Below, in pieces: positions 1-9,738 of a stretch of DNA of 64,000 nt (position 1 is its first letter; each line of letters opens with the position of its first letter). Under the pieces are notes generated by a model. The model saw only the letters and a program-made list of their open reading frames with translations. It searched no databases and was not told the origin of the DNA. The position numbers and the translations under genes are program-made. The DNA is from Flavobacterium sp. HSC-32F16 (GTDB lineage Bacteria; Bacteroidota; Bacteroidia; Flavobacteriales; Flavobacteriaceae): NCBI RefSeq assembly GCF_024171645.1, contig NZ_JALKAC010000007.1, positions 124,001-188,000 of the forward strand, read 5' to 3'.

Positions 1-1
1 A

Positions 2-421
2 AAAATGTTTCTGCTTTCTAAAAGTATAGAACTGCTTGTGCTGTCTGCTGAATCTTATTCATACTGCGAAAATAAAAGAGAAGTATTTGTTAAAAATAAA
101 AGCGACAAAGAAAAAATTATTGCAGCAAGAGATTTGATAAACGAAAATTTGAATTGTCCGCCTAACTTAAACCAAATTGCCAAAACGATAGGCCTTAATG
201 AATACAAACTCAAACGAGGATTCAAGGAAGTATTCAGTAATACGGTATTTGGATATTTGACAGATCAAAGGCTGCATTTAGCTATGCAGTACTTGAAAGA
301 CACCCAAAAGACTTCATCTGAAATAGCTTATATTCTTGGTTATGCAACCCCGCAGCATTTCAGCAATGCTTTTAAGAAGAAATTTGGTTTTACTCCTAAA
401 TCTATTAGTAATAATCCTTAA
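2..421 (+). CDS. AraC-family transcriptional regulator, C-terminal part (5' end outside window)
   Basis: Only the C-terminal end of this regulator is inside the window; the reading frame is still open at the left edge, so the true start lies upstream. Residues after about 38 (counted from the first in-window Met) form the two helix-turn-helix units of an AraC/XylS DNA-binding domain: a first HTH around NLNQIAKTIGLNEYKLKRGF and a second around SSEIAYILGYATPQHFSNAF, closing with the usual KKKFGFTPK signature. Full-length relatives are about 300 residues, so the sensory half is missing here. An SRPBCC protein follows 61 bp downstream on the same strand. The target genes cannot be read from the sequence. 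Confidence 0.85.
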   Translation, partial: KMFLLSKSIELLVLSAESYSYCENKREVFVKNKSDKEKIIAARDLINENLNCPPNLNQIAKTIGLNEYKLKRGFKEVFSNTVFGYLTDQRLHLAMQYLKDTQKTSSEIAYILGYATPQHFSNAFKKKFGFTPKSISNNP

Positions 422-482
422 TTGGCAATCCAGCTGTTACATTTGATTTTACATTTGCGGTTCATTTTAAATTAATTAAAGT

Positions 483-935
483 ATGACACCAGAAATTAAA
501 TCAGTACCAAAAACAGAACTAAGAATACAAAAGTCAATCAGCATTAACGCTTCGACTGCCAAAGTCTGGCATGCATTAACAAATCCTGAACTTATTAAAA
601 TATATTTCTTTGGAACGGAATGTTTAAGTGAATGGAAGAAAGGAAGTGCAATACTTTACAAAGGAATTTATGAAGGTATACCATACGAAGACAAAGGAAA
701 TGTAATAGACATTGAAACTGAAAAATTTATACTTTATAATTATTGGAGTTCATTTTCAGGAACAGAAGATATTCCTGCAAACTATTCAGAAATAAAATAC
801 GAATTATCGGCAGACGAAAACGGAACAATTTTTACAATAGTTCAAGGAGGTTTCAAAACGCAGGAAGCTCACGACCATTCCGACAAAAATTGGGGATATG
901 TAATGGAGGGACTGAAAGATATGCTGGAAAAATAA
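483..935 (+). CDS. SRPBCC / AHSA1-family protein
   Basis: A 150-residue cytoplasmic protein with the typical start of the Aha1-like START/SRPBCC fold: an amphipathic strand followed by INASTAKVWHALTNPELI, then a central beta-sheet with the family's WKKGS and DKGNV turns, and a C-terminal helix (NWGYVMEGLKDMLEK). The length is normal for the family. These proteins bind hydrophobic ligands in an open cavity and are often stress related, but the ligand is not predictable. It lies just after an AraC-type gene on the same strand and could be controlled by it, which is inference from position only. Confidence 0.85.
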   Translation: MTPEIKSVPKTELRIQKSISINASTAKVWHALTNPELIKIYFFGTECLSEWKKGSAILYKGIYEGIPYEDKGNVIDIETEKFILYNYWSSFSGTEDIPANYSEIKYELSADENGTIFTIVQGGFKTQEAHDHSDKNWGYVMEGLKDMLEK

Positions 936-1040
936 CTCGGAAGATAAGCAACGAACCGATAACAAAGGTTTGGATATGGTCGGGCGATAGGCAGAATTAA
1001 GCATCCAATTCTAAGATATATTTTAAAAATCAGCCAAAGT

Positions 1041-1064
1041 CAATCCCGAAAGCTTTCGGGATTG
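1041..1064. repeat. 24-bp perfect palindrome
   Basis: The two 12-bp arms (CAATCCCGAAAG and its complement) meet without a spacer. It sits in the gap between the SRPBCC gene and the secreted protein gene. No T-tract follows, so it is not a classical intrinsic terminator. Its higher GC than the surroundings is typical of the short palindromic repeats scattered in flavobacterial intergenic regions. Confidence 0.6.
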
Positions 1065-1187
1065 CTCAGCGTGTACTTTGAAGAGTTCGAACAGCATACT
1101 AATACACTAAAATTATAATATATTAATAATTTGTCTTCTGTAACATTTATTCCTTTTTCCGTACTAATTAATATAAAAATATTCTAT

Positions 1188-1910
1188 ATGAAATCCTTAT
1201 TCCTTCTTTCTGCAGGTTTTTCTTTACTATGTTTTACTGCAAATGCCCAAGAAAAAACACAGTCTCCTGGTCACAATGAAATTATTGAGACACTAATTAA
1301 AAATGAAGAGTATGAAATGAAATGGTCAGCAGTTCGAGATACTGCAAAAATTGAAATTGGAAAGGTATTAACTAAAATATCTAAAACAAAAAACACAATA
1401 AAAGTCATTACCACGGTAAAAATGAAAAATATGCCGGACTGGGTTGATGAAACTACAGCAGAGCTTCCTAACTTAAATCCTGTAAGACATACTTCTGTCA
1501 ACACTCAAAGAGACATAGAACTTAATTTTGGGAAACAAACAACTGGATATTATCTGGATAAAAAGGATAACAAAAAAACAGCTATTAAGGAGGAAACAAC
1601 AGGCGACTTTTTTGACAGTAATATCTATCCTCAAATAGTCCGCTGGCTTCCGCTAAAAGAAAATTATAAAACAGAAATGACGATTTTTGATTATAATCCT
1701 GTAACAAAAGCTGCAATTCTTAAAGCAGATATAACTAACACAAAAAAAGGTATCCTTGCTGGAAAACCTGTTTGGATTGTTACTGTGACAGATGGTATTT
1801 CGCAGAACAAAGTAATAAATACTTATTATATTGATTCCCTAACCAATCAATTTTTGAAACAGGAAATTGATATGGGAGCAAATAAAATGATGATGGAAAA
1901 AGTAAACTAA
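1188..1910 (+). CDS. secreted protein of unknown function (DUF3108-like)
   Basis: An open frame begins further up at a TTG (1131), but the ATG at 1188 is the better start because it puts a clean signal peptide at the N-terminus (MKSLFLLSAGFSLLCFTANA, cleaved before Gln-Glu). The mature protein of about 220 residues is beta-rich and lacks membrane segments. The layout (early strands, a PQIVRWLPL stretch, then KAAILKADITNT and GKPVWIVTVTDG strands, and a closing TNQFLKQEIDM) resembles periplasmic DUF3108-type proteins, but this assignment is weak. No enzyme motif is visible. It stands alone in its orientation. Confidence 0.6.
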   Translation: MKSLFLLSAGFSLLCFTANAQEKTQSPGHNEIIETLIKNEEYEMKWSAVRDTAKIEIGKVLTKISKTKNTIKVITTVKMKNMPDWVDETTAELPNLNPVRHTSVNTQRDIELNFGKQTTGYYLDKKDNKKTAIKEETTGDFFDSNIYPQIVRWLPLKENYKTEMTIFDYNPVTKAAILKADITNTKKGILAGKPVWIVTVTDGISQNKVINTYYIDSLTNQFLKQEIDMGANKMMMEKVN

Positions 1911-2324
1911 ATCTCTTTGTTTAGATTAGTTAAGTCTTTTATTTTGAGTATACTTTTCCTAATAGCAGCATTCCTATACAGAAAACCAAATAGGTTTCAT
2001 TTTCTTTGATAGAAATTGAATATTTTGGAGTTGAATAAAAAGATAAACCCCTAAAATATAATATTTAGGAGGAAAATTACCTCTTAAATTATTAGGGGGC
2101 AGGAAATTGCATTTTCAGCATTTATATATTTAGATGATTATTGCGAAAATGCATTAGTGCCTGATTTTTGACAGATCAATTATCCTCTGGGCTTTTTTGA
2201 TTAACTTGTTGCTCAATTTTTTGTTCTAAGTTTTATGAAATATTACTTTGATCAAAAAAGATCACATCTATCATTTCGTTTTATGGTTTTTTGTCCACGA
2301 AACGGGACAGTTTTTTGTTAGGAT
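1911..2324. other. intergenic region, convergent ends
   Basis: AT-rich spacer between a plus-strand and a minus-strand gene. Apart from a short stem near 2292-2309 (TGTCC...GGACA followed by T residues), which could end the plus-strand transcript, no gene or RNA could be supported here. Confidence 0.4.
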
Positions 2325-2364
2325 TCAAAAACAACAGCCATCAGAAGCAGGCTGTTGTTTTTGA
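2325..2364 (-). terminator. intrinsic terminator after the OYE gene
   Basis: Perfect 15-bp inverted repeat (arms 2325-2339 and 2350-2364) with a 10-nt loop; the arms contain AACAGCC/GGCTGTT and end in A/T runs, giving a U-tract on the minus strand. It lies 19 bp beyond the stop of the minus-strand Old Yellow Enzyme gene. Confidence 0.8.
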
Positions 2365-2382
2365 ATTAATGGATTGATCTGT

Positions 2383-3510
2383 TTAATCGGTAACTTGAAA
2401 AAAGCCTGTAGCAACTTTTATAAAAGCCTGTAATTTTTTAGGGACAGCTAGCTGGTCGGCTTTCGACATACTTAGAACTTCCTCAGCTTTTTGTCCTTTA
2501 ATTACAAGATCAACAAAGTTCGGATTAATGATAAGTCCATGTCCAACAGCTGCCAGAGACAGTCCCAGGTTTACTGCCTGAACAGCATCGCCGGCTTGTT
2601 TTATTCCTCCCGCAGCTATCACAGGTACTTTTTGATCTACGTGATCAAGAATCAATTTTAAAATGGTGGTATCTCCGTTTTCTTCATCCATTGGCTTTTG
2701 GTAAAGCAGGCTGAAAAGTGAAACGTGCAGATAATCTATACCTGATTCAATCAGCCTGTCGATAAATGGGAATGTATCTCTTACTCTATAGCTTTCCGGT
2801 TCCTCAGGAGATATTCTAAATCCTATCAGAAAGGGTCTGTCTGCATACTTTTTGATAGCTTCCTGGATCTCTTTTATCACTGCTAAAGCAAAATTCATAC
2901 GTTTTTCTTCAGATCCGCCCCAATGGTCAGTTCGCTGATTATAGTGGGGGGAGAAAAAATTCTGCAATAGGAACCCGTGTGCCCCATGCAGCTCAATTCC
3001 GTCAAAACCTGCTTCTATAGCTCTTCGTGTCGTTTCTCCGAAAGCCCTGATCATTTCCAGAATTTCATCGTGCGAAAGTTCACGTGATACTGTTCCTCCA
3101 GCATAAAAAGCTGATGGTACTAATGCCACAGCGCTTGCACTAACCGGAATGTTATGCTCAATGAGATCCAAGACGGCTTTATTTCCTGCATGATAAATCT
3201 GAAGTATCGCTGGAGCGCCACCTTTTTTTGCAGCTGCGGCCAATTTTGAAAGGCTGGGTGAGAAAGAGTCATCATAAGCTGCATATTCATTAGGGAACCC
3301 TATTCCGTTTGCCGTTACCCTGGTACAGCCTGTAATTACAATTCCTACATTTCCGCTTCGGGCCTCATAATGTCTGATTTCATCATCCGCTAGAGTATAA
3401 TCATCGTTGCTTGCCCAAGTTGTCATCGGTGCCATTGCAATTCTGTTTTTGGTTTTGATCCCATTTTTGAATGTAAAGGCTTCAAATAATTGTTGTGTTT
3501 CTGTATTCAT
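2383..3510 (-). CDS. NADH:flavin oxidoreductase / Old Yellow Enzyme family
   Basis: A 375-residue FMN-dependent TIM-barrel reductase. Visible family marks are the N-terminal KNRIAMAPMTTW strand, QIYHAG at 104-109, the substrate-binding pair HGAH at 175-178 followed by LLQNFFSPHYNQRTDHWGGS, and the C-terminal phosphate-binding strands around VIAAGGIK and AAVGHGLI. Relatives reduce activated C=C bonds (enones, nitro compounds) with NAD(P)H in the cytoplasm. It ends at a strong terminator. An AraC-type gene lies 94 bp upstream on the same strand and may regulate or be co-transcribed with it (inference). Confidence 0.92.
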   Translation of the reverse strand: MNTETQQLFEAFTFKNGIKTKNRIAMAPMTTWASNDDYTLADDEIRHYEARSGNVGIVITGCTRVTANGIGFPNEYAAYDDSFSPSLSKLAAAAKKGGAPAILQIYHAGNKAVLDLIEHNIPVSASAVALVPSAFYAGGTVSRELSHDEILEMIRAFGETTRRAIEAGFDGIELHGAHGFLLQNFFSPHYNQRTDHWGGSEEKRMNFALAVIKEIQEAIKKYADRPFLIGFRISPEEPESYRVRDTFPFIDRLIESGIDYLHVSLFSLLYQKPMDEENGDTTILKLILDHVDQKVPVIAAGGIKQAGDAVQAVNLGLSLAAVGHGLIINPNFVDLVIKGQKAEEVLSMSKADQLAVPKKLQAFIKVATGFFQVTD

Positions 3511-3604
3511 TATAAATCTAATTTTAAATATTGATAATCATATCTTTAAGTCAAAAGCATAGCTAACCCCAGTTGCCTGCAGGTGAAAAACTGTAAATAA
3601 AAAT

Positions 3605-4516
3605 TTAGTTTAGATTGTTTTCTCTGAAAACATTGGGAGGAACCCCAACCACTTTTTTAAATAGTCTCGCAAAATAATTTGCGTTCTCAAATCCGAGTGA
3701 AAAAGAGATTTCCGAGATATTCATCCTGCCTTCTGTCAATAGATTTTTAGCTTCCTTTATCAAATGGAGATGAATCAGTTCAAGGGCAGTTTTACCGGTT
3801 TCCTGTTTCAGTAGGTCACTGAGGTAACGAGAAGATACATTTAATTTATCTGCCATATAGGAAACGGTTGGAAGACCGAACTGGCTAACTTTATTTTCAT
3901 AGTAATATAGATCAAGCAGCTGCTGAAATCTGCTGGCATAAGCACCCAGAGTTTCTATGCGGTTGATAAACTGCCTTTTATAAAATCGTTGTGAATAGGT
4001 AAGTAATGTTCCCAGATGCGCCAGGAGAATAGGTTTGCTGTAAGCATCGGTGTTATTGTACGACTCTTTGTGCATTATGCGCGCCAGATTCCAGATCGTT
4101 TCTTCTTCACTAGGAGATAAATATAACGCTTCGTTGGTGTCATAATCAAAATACCCATAATTTTTCATGTCCTGGAATAAGGATGTTCCTAATAGAAAGT
4201 CTTCCTTGATTGTTATTAGAAAACAGCCATCCTTGGATTTAACATTTTTGAAAGTCACGGTTTGATTTGGTCTGAAAAAAATCATCTTTCCCCGCTCATG
4301 GTCAAACTCTTTTTTACCATAAGTGATATTGCCTGAAACAAATGTCTGGAAAGAAATAATATAAAAATCTGCTGTGAAAACTATATCCTCAATGCTTCCA
4401 TCGCTTTTATGTCCGAAGGTAATGCTGAACATGGGATGTTCCGGACCTTCAACCCCAATATCTTTGCTAAAACTACCGATGTCTTTATAATGTTTCATAG
4501 CCGTCAATTCATTCAT
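3605..4516 (-). CDS. AraC-family transcriptional regulator
   Basis: A 303-residue regulator with an N-terminal cupin-like sensing region (about residues 20-180) and a C-terminal double HTH (about 200-300), ending in the diagnostic FSLGFENANYFARLFKKVVG motif. Two starts are possible: Met1 at 4516 and Met7 at 4498. The minus-strand promoter-like TACTTTTG at 4572-4565 supports transcription from just upstream. It precedes the Old Yellow Enzyme gene on the same strand, suggesting that it controls this reductase, although no operator was identified. Confidence 0.9.
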   Translation of the reverse strand: MNELTAMKHYKDIGSFSKDIGVEGPEHPMFSITFGHKSDGSIEDIVFTADFYIISFQTFVSGNITYGKKEFDHERGKMIFFRPNQTVTFKNVKSKDGCFLITIKEDFLLGTSLFQDMKNYGYFDYDTNEALYLSPSEEETIWNLARIMHKESYNNTDAYSKPILLAHLGTLLTYSQRFYKRQFINRIETLGAYASRFQQLLDLYYYENKVSQFGLPTVSYMADKLNVSSRYLSDLLKQETGKTALELIHLHLIKEAKNLLTEGRMNISEISFSLGFENANYFARLFKKVVGVPPNVFRENNLN

Positions 4517-4564
4517 TATTGATTACACTGCAAATGTCGAATTTTAAATTGCACTGGGTGGATA

Positions 4565-4572
4565 CAAAAGTA
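4565..4572 (-). promoter_or_regulatory. -7 element for the AraC gene
   Basis: Minus-strand TACTTTTG matches the Bacteroidota -7 consensus TAnnTTTG and lies about 50 bp before the AraC start. A TTG about 23 bp further upstream could be the -33 element. Confidence 0.4.
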
Positions 4573-4740
4573 GCAGATTGTAGCACAATTTAACGCAAGC
4601 CACATTTCAAGCAATGAAATCAAATTTTGCTCTGTGAAACATATTGCTGACATCACGAGGATTTTACCAAAATAAATAATGTTTCATTTAGAATGCATTA
4701 TTAATCTGATAATTTGTGATTGATATTGGAGGCAGCTCCA

Positions 4741-5000
4741 TAGGGGATTGTGCCCCGATTTTGCCCCTTTAACTTTGAGCGGTTTTGAAAAGATTGAAAA
4801 GTGTTGAAAAGCAAAAAGCCTGCTAATCTTACGATTTTCAGGCTTTACCATGTTTTTTTCGGGTTTTGAAAAGATTGAAAAAGTGATCTTTTTACTTCTT
4901 TTACCCTTTTTGTGGGGAGAGCAGGATTCGAACCTAAGGCTAGAAACCCGCGTATTTCCTGCATTTCTATTTTTAAAAATTGGAGCGCCACGATGTTGCC
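4741..5000. repeat. attachment-like composite site with tRNA-Tyr 3'-end copy (site D)
   Basis: Positions 4741-4935 are a diverged copy of 24365-24552 beside the intact tRNA-Tyr gene: both contain a GATTGTGCC motif, GCGGTTTT, a hairpin (AAAAGCCTGC...CAGGCTTT, here 4813-4846), GGGTTTTGAAAAGATTGAAA, and the tRNA 3' end (GGGGAGAGCAGGATTCGAAC, here 4915-4934). After CGAACCTA the copy leaves the tRNA sequence and runs about 59 bp to CCACGATGTTGCC at 4988-5000. This is what the far att site of an element integrated into the tRNA 3' end should look like. The tRNA copy is incomplete and its ACCA tail is damaged. Confidence 0.65.
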
Positions 5001-5236
5001 GAGTAGCCAAAGATATTATTGTGCAAGTATTTTTGAAGGTTTAACTTGATCATAATCAATATTATAATTCAGCTATGAAAACAAAAGTATTTTTTTTCTG
5101 ATAGCAATTGAAAAAAATGATTTAAATATATTTTATCTCGAAATAGGCTAGAATAGATTAATGGCATTCCTCAGTACTTAGATAGTTATAATATGATTGG
5201 AGCTGCTACTCATCTGCCATAGTTTTTTGCGGTAAA

Positions 5237-5270
5237 ATTGGAGGCAATTCCATACCGCGGTTCTGCCACA
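5237..5270. repeat. second copy of att-associated short motifs
   Basis: ATTGGAGGCAATTCCATA at 5237-5254 matches 4725-4742 at 16 of 18 positions and is followed by CGGTTCTGCCACA, like the CACGATTCTGCCACA of the other att-like sites. It suggests more than one element end is stacked here. Confidence 0.4.
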
Positions 5271-5372
5271 TGCCTAAATGTTGACAATTAAGATTCAATG
5301 AGCTTGAGAGCCTTAATTAAAAAGGCAGCAATTTCACTTTTTTAGCTCGTATTTTACAACGAAATATTTAGC

Positions 5373-5380
5373 TATATTTG
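5373..5380 (+). promoter_or_regulatory. -7 element for the S41 peptidase gene
   Basis: TATATTTG fits the Bacteroidota -7 consensus TAnnTTTG and lies 53 bp before the start codon. No convincing -33 TTTG was found at the right spacing. Confidence 0.4.
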
Positions 5381-5433
5381 ATAAGCACCAATTTATTCGA
5401 AAATTTTATTGTAATTAATTCTACAGGAAAAAT

Positions 5434-6816
5434 ATGAAATCATTTTTCATCCATCTCTTATTGTTTGTTATTGCTTTTAAAACTGATGTGTTTGGACAGA
5501 AAAAAATAAATGATAAGTTCAAAAAGGAAACAATCAGTAAAATTGATTTATTACTAAAAGAGCATTATGTCTTTCCAGATCAGGCTGAATTAATAATTAA
5601 GCACTTAAATAAAAGTTTAAAGCAAGGGAAATTTAAAAAGTATGACTTACTTGATTCCTTGGCAACTGCCATAACTAAAGAAATTAGAGTTATAAATAAT
5701 GATAAACATTTAGGCGTATGGGCTGCTTTTCTTGTAAAAGAAGATGAAAATTTAAGTGATGATTATCAAATGTATTTAAAAAAGTACACAGATACCCGAA
5801 AACAGGCAGGCGGTTTTAAAGATGTGAAAGTAATCGATGGAAATATTGGATATCTAAACATCAACTTTTTTCTTGCCGAAACGAATAAAACTATTGATGC
5901 CTATATGCATCTTTTGGCAGAAACAGATGCTGTAATAATTGATTTACAAAATAATGGTGGTGGTAATCCTAAAACGGTAAATTACTTATGCAGTTATTTT
6001 TTGGAAAGTAATTTATTGATTAATACACTCTATTTTAGGCAGGGAAATCGACAAGATAAAGTAGTTACCCATGATGTAAATGGAAAGAAAATGCTGGATG
6101 TTCCTTTATATATAATTACTGGCCCAAAAGCTTTCTCAGGAGCAGAGGAATTTAGTTATAATATGCAAAACCAAAAAAGAGCAATATTAGTGGGAGAAAC
6201 TACTGCAGGAGCAGCAAATCCGGGAAATGTTTTTAGGATAAACCAGGATTTAGAAATCTTTATTCCAACTGGGACAAGTACAAATCCAGTAACAAAAACA
6301 AATTGGGAAGGAATCGGTGTTCTTCCTGAAATTAAAACTTCAGCAGAAAACGCTTATTTTAAAACCGTTGAATTAGCGAATCAGGCAGCGGAAATCTATA
6401 GAAATAAAAAAGCAGCAGATTCAAAAAAATTATATGATGAATTAGATATTATTGCTAAGCAGCATGCCAAGTCTTATTCGGAAAATAATGTTGAAAAAAT
6501 GGAGCAGCAAATAACAGAAATTTTTAAAAAAGGAATTAATTTAGGTTTATTTGGCGAGGGTGATATCAATTTTTTCGGTTCCCAAAGAATTAAAAAAAAG
6601 CCTATTATGGCAGAATATATTTTAAAAAGCAATACCGTTTTATATCCCAAATCTCCTATGGCTTATTTGGCTTATGGGGATATGCTCGAGTTGAATGGAA
6701 AGAAAGATTTAGCTTTAATTAATTTTGAAAAATCAATAACATTAGCAGAAGAACAAAAAGCTCCTTATTTAGAAGGTTTGAAAATACGATATGATAAAGC
6801 AAAAAAAAATAAATAG
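5434..6816 (+). CDS. secreted S41-family (C-terminal-processing-type) peptidase
   Basis: A 460-residue exported protein: signal peptide at residues 1-21 (ends VFG), a helical N-terminal domain of the retinoid-binding-protein type (about 30-110), then the S41 catalytic core. Visible core motifs are GNIGYLNINFF, the turn NNGGGN at 173-178, and GPKAFSGAEEF with the likely nucleophile Ser235. A later GETTAGAANPG loop also fits the family. No PDZ domain is present. The last ~115 residues are a helical, TPR-like extension whose DNA is duplicated at 9745-10095. It is the first gene of the repeat-bounded island module; an MG2-type protein follows. Substrate unknown. Confidence 0.85.
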   Translation: MKSFFIHLLLFVIAFKTDVFGQKKINDKFKKETISKIDLLLKEHYVFPDQAELIIKHLNKSLKQGKFKKYDLLDSLATAITKEIRVINNDKHLGVWAAFLVKEDENLSDDYQMYLKKYTDTRKQAGGFKDVKVIDGNIGYLNINFFLAETNKTIDAYMHLLAETDAVIIDLQNNGGGNPKTVNYLCSYFLESNLLINTLYFRQGNRQDKVVTHDVNGKKMLDVPLYIITGPKAFSGAEEFSYNMQNQKRAILVGETTAGAANPGNVFRINQDLEIFIPTGTSTNPVTKTNWEGIGVLPEIKTSAENAYFKTVELANQAAEIYRNKKAADSKKLYDELDIIAKQHAKSYSENNVEKMEQQITEIFKKGINLGLFGEGDINFFGSQRIKKKPIMAEYILKSNTVLYPKSPMAYLAYGDMLELNGKKDLALINFEKSITLAEEQKAPYLEGLKIRYDKAKKNK

Positions 6817-6988
6817 AAAAAATCCGTATATGCAGGAAGCAATTTTGCTGGAAATATCTTGTCGATTGATAGAGTAAGTTTGTAAAAAAGACTTTTTCAA
6901 AATAATATTGCTAGTCAGGATTTTTAGTTTTGATGCTAATAAAATTCCCTTTCTTCATTCTATAAAAGCCACTTTAAGTTATCAAATA

Positions 6989-9364
6989 ATGAAAAGCCAA
7001 GCGAAATCACATATAACCCTATTACTACTAAAGTTTAGTGTGTGTTTATTGTATATGATGTCAGAGGTATGTTATTCACAAGCCAAGAATAATATTGCCG
7101 ATGTTATAGCCGATAACGTTCAGACCTTAACTAAAGATCATCATTTAGATAACGTTTACATACAAACAAGTAAAAATATATATGAAACCCAAGAAGATCT
7201 TTGGTTTAAAGCGTATGTGTTAGATTCGCAAAGCTTTGTCCCTTCTTTGCGTAGTAAAATTTTATTTGTTCAGTTAATTGATGGTCAAACCGATAAAGTG
7301 GTATGGGAAGAAAAATATGAAATTGAAAATGGATTTGTAAACGGCCACATTTATATAGATGATTCCCTAAAACCTGGTTCTTATAGCTTGGCAGTTTACA
7401 GCTCAGCATCTTTTTACAATGGCACTAAAAGCTTTAATTCGGCAGCGAAGATAAACATACTAAAAAGCATTAATGACAAAATCAATTCTCAAAATCAAGC
7501 AACTCAAAAAGAAACTGGTTTAAGTTTTACTCTTTTCCCTGAGGGCGGAAATATTGTGTCGGGCATTCAAAATAAAATTGCTTTTAAGGCTTTGGATTCA
7601 AAAGGATCTGCAGTTGATGTGTCTGGAAAATTGTATGAAAACAACATTGCGATTTTAGATTTTAAAAGTGCTCATGCAGGCATGGGAAGTTTTTTATTTA
7701 AGCCTAAATCAAATAGTAAATATCACATTGAACTCAGCAATAAAATAAATTATCCGTTGCCACAGATTTTCCCGCAAGGCACTATTTTACATTTACTGAG
7801 TAATGATAGTAATTTCGCTGTTTTTAAAGTGCAAAATAGTGATAAGACAATCAAGAAGAACGTTTTTTTAAGAGTGCAGTCCAGAGGCACGGTGTATAGT
7901 GTTGCAATTGGAATCTTAGAAGATGAATTAACAATCAAAATACCTCTAAAAGAGTTGCCTCAGGGTATTTCTGAGGTAACTCTTTTTAATGAAAATGTAG
8001 AACCAATAGCAGAGCGTTTGATTTATGTTAATCAGCAAAAGAAATTAAATATAGAAGGCGTAATTGATAAAAATGAATATCAAAAAAGAGAAAAGGCTAC
8101 CTTAAAAATAAAAGTCACTGATGAGAATCGTAATCCTGTAATTGCTCACTTGGGAGTAAGTGTCGTTGATCAGTTGTATATAAACAAAACTGATTCAAGA
8201 AATATAATGACTCATTATTATCTCTCTAGTGAGTTGAATGGGCAAATTTATGACCCTGGATATTACTTCAATAAAAACAATGCGAATAGAGAAAGTGCTC
8301 TGGATTTGTTATTGCTTACGCAAGGATGGAGACGTTATGTTTGGAATGAAAACAATTTAAAGGAACATAATGCACTTTTTAAAACTATTCTATCAGACAG
8401 TATTTCGGGAAATCTTGGGCTAGAGAATCCAAATAAGAAAAGCCCAGAAGAAATATCAAAAATCGTAATGGTTTTTACATCCAATCCCTCAAAAGGGCAA
8501 GATGTTTTTACTGCCAATCCTAATGGAAGCTTTGCTATAACCTCGAATCACCTAAAGATGGGAGAAGGTCAAAATCTATTTATTAAACCGATGACAGCTG
8601 AAAAGCCTAAATATATAATTAAGCTAAAAGACAATTCATTTGATGTTATAAACTCAAGTAGAAAACAGTTAAACAGCAACTTTCCACTTGAAAAAATAGT
8701 AAAAGAAAATTTTGATGATACGTCTAAAATAGTAATGCGTTTAAATCATCTTCAAAAATTAGACGAGGTCGTTGTCGGAGATAAAAACAAGAAGGTTTTT
8801 AGGAACAAATATTTAGGAACCTTGGATAGTTTATCTCGTTTGAATTCTAGGAATTCGGATTTTGTTTGTTTGGAAGGAGGCCCTTCAAGACCTATTTTGA
8901 ATTGTTTTATGAACAATCATCATGAAGGTAAAACCAGAGCTCCAAAAAATGGAGAGAAGGTTGTTGTGCTTCTTGGTAAAAACAGAGAAATACTAGGTAC
9001 TGATTACCCGCACCAAAATTACTACGGAACTAGGGAAATCATTTATAAAAGTCCCGATCAGGATTTGACAGAAGAACAGCTTTTGCAAAAATTTAATTTA
9101 AAAATGATTAAAGGTTATTACGGAAAGCGGGAATTTTATGAAGCGGTCTACGATAAAGTAACAATAAATGATCCTTTTCCGGATTACAGAAACACCCTTT
9201 TTTGGAAGCCCGATGTTGTTACTAATGAACAAGGAGAAGCTGTTATAGACTTTTATTGTTCAGATATCAACACCGTCTTTTTAGGACAAATTGAAGCAGT
9301 AAATGGTACGGGCTTACTTGGAATGGAAAATTTTAAACTTAAAGTTGTAGATAAAGGGAATTAA
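6989..9364 (+). CDS. exported MG2 (macroglobulin-like) domain protein
   Basis: The ATG at 6989 is preferred over an in-frame TTG at 6908 because it begins a basic stretch plus hydrophobic segment (ITLLLLKFSVCLLYMM) that ends in a probable signal-peptide cleavage site near CYSQ. About 790 residues. The N-terminal part (DNVYIQTSKNIYETQEDLWF) is the MG2-type beta-sandwich of large Bacteroidota surface proteins; a regulatory-like middle follows, and near the C-terminus WKPDVVTNEQGEAVIDFYCS is the conserved closing beta-sandwich. The family is thought to act at the cell surface, often with TonB-related systems. It follows the S41 peptidase, so the two may form one transcription unit. Exact role unknown. 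Confidence 0.6.
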   Translation: MKSQAKSHITLLLLKFSVCLLYMMSEVCYSQAKNNIADVIADNVQTLTKDHHLDNVYIQTSKNIYETQEDLWFKAYVLDSQSFVPSLRSKILFVQLIDGQTDKVVWEEKYEIENGFVNGHIYIDDSLKPGSYSLAVYSSASFYNGTKSFNSAAKINILKSINDKINSQNQATQKETGLSFTLFPEGGNIVSGIQNKIAFKALDSKGSAVDVSGKLYENNIAILDFKSAHAGMGSFLFKPKSNSKYHIELSNKINYPLPQIFPQGTILHLLSNDSNFAVFKVQNSDKTIKKNVFLRVQSRGTVYSVAIGILEDELTIKIPLKELPQGISEVTLFNENVEPIAERLIYVNQQKKLNIEGVIDKNEYQKREKATLKIKVTDENRNPVIAHLGVSVVDQLYINKTDSRNIMTHYYLSSELNGQIYDPGYYFNKNNANRESALDLLLLTQGWRRYVWNENNLKEHNALFKTILSDSISGNLGLENPNKKSPEEISKIVMVFTSNPSKGQDVFTANPNGSFAITSNHLKMGEGQNLFIKPMTAEKPKYIIKLKDNSFDVINSSRKQLNSNFPLEKIVKENFDDTSKIVMRLNHLQKLDEVVVGDKNKKVFRNKYLGTLDSLSRLNSRNSDFVCLEGGPSRPILNCFMNNHHEGKTRAPKNGEKVVVLLGKNREILGTDYPHQNYYGTREIIYKSPDQDLTEEQLLQKFNLKMIKGYYGKREFYEAVYDKVTINDPFPDYRNTLFWKPDVVTNEQGEAVIDFYCSDINTVFLGQIEAVNGTGLLGMENFKLKVVDKGN

Positions 9365-9521
9365 ATTATAGACAGTTCTACACTATTTCTTGCTGTAGAG
9401 TTTCATCACTTGTTTCGATTTTTTCAGGTCGTTCAAAATTAATAGTTGAAATTATTATCAATAAAAGATTAATAACAAACTGCTTTTCGTGCAGATTTAA
9501 GATTGTAAAAAATACCACTTG

Positions 9522-9699
9522 ATGAAATTCACTATCAATTATATATTAATATTTTTTTGTTGTTTAAGCGGCTTCGGTGATAGCATACACTATATCAGAT
9601 AAATCTGGGCGTTTTAAATTAGAAACCAGATCTAGGGCAGAAAATGTAGTATTTAAGATTTCAGCCGAAGGCTGTCAGGAAATTTTCCAAACACTGTAA
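9522..9699 (+). pseudogene. remnant of a secreted protein gene (signal peptide plus carboxypeptidase-regulatory-like fragment)
   Basis: An ATG at 9522 opens a 26-codon frame that reads as a signal peptide (MKFTINYILIFFCCLSGFGD) and stops at 9602. In the next frame, from 9598, the sequence continues as DKSGRFKLETRSRAENVVFK, the style of a carboxypeptidase-regulatory-like beta-sandwich, until TAA at 9697-9699. The two pieces look like one gene broken by a frameshift and cut short, left between the MG2 gene and the duplicated protease tail. Confidence 0.4.
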
Positions 9700-9738
9700 A
9701 ATATAAGCCAAGACGTAGATTTAGGAGTATTTAAGCTT

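Noticed and set aside
4684..5044. Open frames on both strands across the att-like site D
   Set aside because: They overlap each other and the repeated tRNA 3'-end copy, lack any family pattern, and have counterparts at the tRNA-Tyr site; they are shadows of repeat DNA.
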